The notes below the pieces were generated by a model, which was given only the letters and a program-made list of their open reading frames with translations, was not told the origin of the DNA and did no database searches. 8,973 bases of DNA from the NCBI GenBank assembly GCA_035294325.1, contig DATGLE010000211.1, positions 1 through 8,973 on the forward strand. The letters run 5' to 3'. Position numbers and translations under genes: made by a program. The DNA comes from DATGLE01 sp035294325. Lineage in GTDB: Bacteria > Chloroflexota > Ktedonobacteria > Ktedonobacterales > Ktedonobacteraceae. Positions 6,831 through 8,973 of this stretch are shown in pieces (within the stretch, counting starts at the first letter, position 1; each line of letters begins with the position of its first letter).

Positions 6831-6877
6831 TCACCTCCTTTGATGTTTCAACCCTCACCGACCACCAGAGGCCGATG
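6831..6877 (-). repeat. Copy 2 of the CRISPR-repeat-like 5' leader element plus its ribosome binding site
   Basis: The element proper is 6845-6877 (33 bases). It shares 16 bases at one end and 11 at the other with copy 1 and differs only in 5 versus 6 central bases. The variable bases fall in the loop or are compensated: the CGGCC stem now pairs with GGTCG through a G-U pair. The coding-strand end GTTGAAAC, a 3-base gap and AAAGGA repeat the copy 1 layout exactly. There is no neighbouring repeat at spacer distance. Confidence 0.7.
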
Positions 6878-6907
6878 GTGTCTTTGCTCCTGTTCGCTTT
6901 TCAGGGC

Positions 6908-6938
6908 AGATGGGGCAAATGTTCCTTTTGCCCCATCT
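6908..6938. other. Perfect 12-bp hairpin without T-tract
   Basis: AGATGGGGCAAA (6908-6919) pairs fully with TTTGCCCCATCT (6927-6938) around a 7-base loop. It lies about 90 bases upstream of the 136-residue gene, on the far side of repeat copy 2. No run of T follows on either strand, so a protein-binding palindrome or an RNA control hairpin fits better than an intrinsic terminator. Termination before the next gene cluster remains possible. Confidence 0.55.
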
Positions 6939-6947
6939 CAGATCCGC

Positions 6948-7086
6948 ACACGGGGATGATGAAGAGGAACAACCAACCCGGTAAAGCCATTCCTTTGTCC
7001 TCCTGAGCGATAGCGCAGTGCTGCGACTCACGCGCTCAGGAGGGCAGGACCGATCTCGACCAGGGAATCTTTCATCATCCCCGTGT
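6948..7086. repeat. Three nested inverted repeats (139 bp)
   Basis: The outer arms ACACGGGGATGATGAA (6948-6963) and 7071-7086 are perfect reverse complements over 16 bases. Inside them CCTCCTGAGCG (6999-7009) pairs with 7033-7043; allowing one G-T pair the stem reaches 14 positions (6996-7009 with 7033-7046). At its centre is the palindrome CGCAGTGCTGCG (7014-7025). The block fills the gap between the stop of the 78-residue gene and the hairpin at 6908. It could be a replication or transfer origin, a structured RNA, or a small non-autonomous element with terminal inverted repeats. The sequence does not decide between these. Confidence 0.6.
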
Positions 7087-7104
7087 TCCGACAGGCCCTC
7101 ACGC

Positions 7105-7341
7105 TTATGGGAGCGGCCAGAGATCCTCGGGGGTAAGCTCAGGATGGGTGTCGCGCCAGTACTGCTCTTCGGGATGCAGTTCATAGTACAGGCGCGTGCT
7201 TTCCGCGATCTCTGCGTCGGTGATCTCTTCCTCCTCATTGTCAAATTTCGCGCACAACTCCTCGTAGCGCGCCCGCTTTTTCGCGCGTTCCGCTTCGTCC
7301 ATGATTTCGTCGCCTTTCCTTTCTGTCTGATCGATCTTCAT
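7105..7341 (-). CDS. Small acidic helical protein (78 aa)
   Basis: The function is unknown. It is highly charged, with a helical, coiled-coil-like stretch (ERAKKRARYEELCAKFDNEE) and an acidic run EEEE, then a Trp/Pro-rich end. It starts 12 bases after the stop of the ParR-like gene, so it is the third gene of the partition operon by spacing. The start at 7341 has only AGGA, overlapping the preceding stop codon. An internal ATG at 7302 (residue 14) has AAAGG about 11 bases ahead and may be the true start, giving 65 residues. Confidence 0.65.
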   Translation of the reverse strand: MKIDQTERKGDEIMDEAERAKKRARYEELCAKFDNEEEEITDAEIAESTRLYYELHPEEQYWRDTHPELTPEDLWPLP

Positions 7342-7353
7342 GCAGACTGTTTC

Positions 7354-7617
7354 CTACCATTCATCAAGGGCAGCATCCGCATTCTGGGCTGCGATGTCTT
7401 CCACACATGCCACATCTCGGTTGCCATTCGTCGGAGGGACTTCTGTGATGCTCCTCGCGCTCCCTTTGTACCAATCGCTCACCCGGAGCGCGATGAGGCG
7501 GGCCGGATTGATACCCGCCTCTTCCGCCTCGGCGAGCAGTTTCTGCAACGTTTGCGAGGTACGCGGCAGCGCCACCGTGAAGTAGGCATATCGCTCTGGA
7601 TCTCGTGCCATCCTCAA
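7354..7617 (-). CDS. ParR-like ribbon-helix-helix partner of ParM (87 aa)
   Basis: Likely DNA-binding adaptor of the partition system. Residues 11-51 have the ribbon-helix-helix pattern: a strand YFTVALP, a helix with Leu spacing (TLQKLLAEAEEAG), a turn at INP, and a second helix (ARLIALRVSDWYKG). The remaining 35 residues are polar and may contact ParM. The gene overlaps the 3' end of parM by four bases (ATGA, 7614-7617), the usual tight coupling in ParM-ParR operons. In known systems such an adaptor binds repeats upstream of parM, links them to the filament and represses the operon. Here the palindromes at 8740-8905 are the natural target. The call rests on the fold pattern and neighbourhood, not on a close sequence match. 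Confidence 0.7.
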   Translation of the reverse strand: MRMARDPERYAYFTVALPRTSQTLQKLLAEAEEAGINPARLIALRVSDWYKGSARSITEVPPTNGNRDVACVEDIAAQNADAALDEW

Positions 7618-8717
7618 GCCCCCCTCCTGGAGAGGGCTTGTACTTGCGCACGGCGCAGCATCGCATCGGCCAGGCTCGCATAGCCCGCTGCATTGGCAAG
7701 TTCCGGTTTGGGGGTCGTGTGCGCTTTGGGCAGTCGTGTGGCAATATCTGCGGCAAAGTAGTGCGCGCCGCCCCCGACGAGCAGGATGGTCTCGAATTCC
7801 AGCAACACGTCATCCCAGGCGGCGGCAACTTGCGTGGCAATCGCCTCTCCGATTTCGCGCAGCGCAGTGTCAATCAGTGCGCGCAGGCGCTCATCGGGGA
7901 TACGGATGCCATGCTTATCGTTGATGGCGCGATAGGGGACGCCAGCGACGTGCTGCCGCAAGAGATCCATCCTCATCTCGAAGGAAGGCGTATAGTGGAA
8001 GGCGTCGCGGAACTTCTCCGAGAAGCGCTCTGCCGCGCTCGCCACTCCCAATGGGAAGCCCTTTGAGTTGGCCGGGCGGGGTTTCTGTCCCCGGGCCACA
8101 TAGAGATCCGTTGTGCGACCTCCAATATCGATCACTCCCTGGAGCACATCCTGATTGCTGCCATAGGCGATGAGCGCCCCGGCCCCCTCCATGATGACTT
8201 TCACGCTCTGGACATGCATCACCCGCTCTCTGCCATTCAGACTAAACACATGGGTGCCAAGCAGCGAACGGCGCACCCGCTCGGCATTCTCGGTGTCGTC
8301 CAGGTAAATGCTAATGGGCAGCCCGGTGGTGACATACAGGCCAAACTCCTGCTGCCCAATCATGGAGGCGGCACTGGTCATGAGCATTTCCAGGTTGTAG
8401 TTATTGGTCCAGTAACGCGCGCTGTCTCCATGCGTGTCCAGAGGTTTAGCGCCGTCGTCAAAGACCTTCTGGCCGATGTATTTTTCCACGCGCCGGCCCT
8501 CCAGCGGATTGTCATACTCCAGCACATAGTGATGCGGCGCCAGGATATCTTCGACTTCACGCCCTGCTCCGCGCGCTGTCGCGATGACTTTGCGCCAGGA
8601 CCCGATAGCAGCGATGCTGGGAATACGCTTTTCAAAGCGCCCGCTCTGCGCGATGAGCACCGCGCAGGTTTCCGAATTGCCAAAGTCATGCCCGTAGGCA
8701 TAGGTGGAATACTCCAT
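7614..8717 (-). CDS. parM: ParM-like actin-family ATPase, plasmid segregation
   Basis: Cytoplasmic actin-like ATPase of 367 residues, the usual size for this family. Visible actin-fold signatures are phosphate-1 HDFGNSET (residues 10-17), a connecting segment MEGAGALIAYG (176-186), phosphate-2 IDIGGRTTD (196-204) and the adenosine motif ILLVGGGAHYF (311-321), with NAAGYASLA near the end. Proteins of this family polymerise with ATP and push plasmid copies apart through a DNA-bound adaptor. The start at 8717 has GAGGAAAGAAGG 5 bases upstream. The downstream adaptor gene overlaps by ATGA, and a palindrome-rich spacer lies upstream, so the locus has all three usual parts: centromere, motor and adaptor. 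The presence of this system points to a low-copy replicon. Confidence 0.9.
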   Translation of the reverse strand: MEYSTYAYGHDFGNSETCAVLIAQSGRFEKRIPSIAAIGSWRKVIATARGAGREVEDILAPHHYVLEYDNPLEGRRVEKYIGQKVFDDGAKPLDTHGDSARYWTNNYNLEMLMTSAASMIGQQEFGLYVTTGLPISIYLDDTENAERVRRSLLGTHVFSLNGRERVMHVQSVKVIMEGAGALIAYGSNQDVLQGVIDIGGRTTDLYVARGQKPRPANSKGFPLGVASAAERFSEKFRDAFHYTPSFEMRMDLLRQHVAGVPYRAINDKHGIRIPDERLRALIDTALREIGEAIATQVAAAWDDVLLEFETILLVGGGAHYFAADIATRLPKAHTTPKPELANAAGYASLADAMLRRAQVQALSRRGA

Positions 8718-8739
8718 GTTTGCCTTCTTTCCTCAGAGG

Positions 8740-8905
8740 GGTACAGTACTGTCCTGCACCAGTGTTGTACCGAAAACGACCAGGAATCATAAGAAAAATG
8801 CCTGTCATGTGGCTTTTTGAGCAATGTCATTGGCCTTGTTGGGCCATGTGGCGGGCTTTCCAGGAGGACGGTACTGGTGTAGAAGAGTACAGTACTCCTG
8901 GAAAG
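8740..8905. repeat. Centromere/operator-like palindromes upstream of parM
   Basis: The spacer 8718-8921 holds six GTAC units in two clusters. The first (8740-8771) includes the perfect palindrome ACAGTACTGT (8743-8752) and the inverted pair GGTACA/TGTACC (8740-8745, 8766-8771). The second (8870-8897) includes GAGTAC-A-GTACTC (8885-8897). CTTTCCAGGAG (8856-8866) and CTCCTGGAAAG (8895-8905) form an 11-bp perfect inverted repeat around the second cluster. CATGTGGC occurs twice (8806-8813, 8845-8852). A -10-like TATGAT lies at 8786-8791 on the minus strand, with no good -35. The layout suits the parC centromere and autoregulatory operator bound by the ribbon-helix-helix partner. Confidence 0.55.
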
Positions 8906-8921
8906 TGGGAATGGGACCGGC

Positions 8922-8973
8922 TTATGAGCAGACCTGCTCGCCCATGATCGCCTGAATATAGGCGCGCGTCTCC
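8922..8973 (-). CDS. Possible C-terminus of an upstream gene, cut by the window edge
   Basis: The minus-strand frame from the right edge reads ETRAYIQAIMGEQVCS and then stops at TAA (8922-8924). This looks like a plausible helical protein end, and it fits the uniform minus-strand layout. Sixteen residues are too few to name a family. The 11-bp inverted repeat 17 bases beyond the stop could double as its terminator, although no T-tract follows. Confidence 0.35.
   Translation of the reverse strand, partial: ETRAYIQAIMGEQVCS

Noticed and set aside
6855..7244. Minus-strand frame with a CPICP motif crossing the structured gap
   Set aside because: It overlaps the 78-residue gene out of frame, its body is Arg/Ser-rich, and the cysteine motif falls within the perfect hairpin, so it looks incidental.
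7018..7683. 221-codon plus-strand open frame
   Set aside because: It is antisense to the ParR-like and 78-residue genes and crosses part of the nested repeats; there is no ribosome binding site or motif.
8720..8947. 75-codon plus-strand frame in the spacer upstream of parM
   Set aside because: It has a TTG start without a ribosome binding site, a Trp/Cys-rich product, and runs through the palindromes. The spacer is better explained as a centromere and operator.

Overview
The window looks like part of a low-copy accessory replicon (a plasmid, phage-plasmid or integrated relative). It carries a primase-polymerase type replication protein, an actin-like ParM partition ATPase with a small ribbon-helix-helix partner, and a very large helicase-methyltransferase fusion. 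These are set among small genes of unknown function. The sequence is GC-rich by eye, with strong AAGGAGG-type ribosome binding sites. Gene content and small-protein style suggest a high-GC Gram-positive or Chloroflexota (Ktedonobacteria-like) host. That assignment is an impression, not a result.

Nearly everything is on the minus strand, so transcription runs from right to left. From the right edge: the last 16 codons of an unidentified gene (8922-8973); a palindrome-rich, centromere-like spacer (8718-8921); ParM (7614-8717) overlapping a ParR-like protein (7354-7617) by ATGA; then a 78-residue acidic protein (7105-7341). Next is a 283-base gap full of inverted repeats (6822-7104). It is followed by a close-packed cluster of a 136-residue protein, a 62-residue protein, a 113-residue cysteine-rich protein, and the 750-residue SNF2-like helicase / N4-N6 DNA methyltransferase fusion (3577-5829). 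One plus-strand gene of unknown function (about 2630-3544) converges on the fusion gene. Left of it are an 85-residue protein (2119-2376), a 247-base leader, and the replication protein (1871 to beyond the left edge). The replication gene is open to base 1 without a stop.

The least expected signal is a 32-33 base element present twice (2395-2426 and 6845-6877). Each copy lies directly upstream of the ribosome binding site of a small minus-strand gene, with the same 3-base gap before AAAGGA. Read on the coding strand it ends in GTTGAAAC and has a short stem before that tail, like a CRISPR repeat with its 8-base handle. There is no array and no cas gene here. A degenerate third trace of its 3' end sits before the replication gene. 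This could be a shared post-transcriptional switch for the replicon's genes. Other structures that need explaining are three nested inverted repeats at 6948-7086, a perfect 12-bp hairpin at 6908-6938, and six GTAC units in two clusters upstream of parM.

Inferred division of labour: the primase-polymerase protein starts replication, ParM with its partner segregates copies using the repeats upstream of parM, and the helicase-methyltransferase probably modifies or protects the element's DNA. The roles of the small proteins are unknown.
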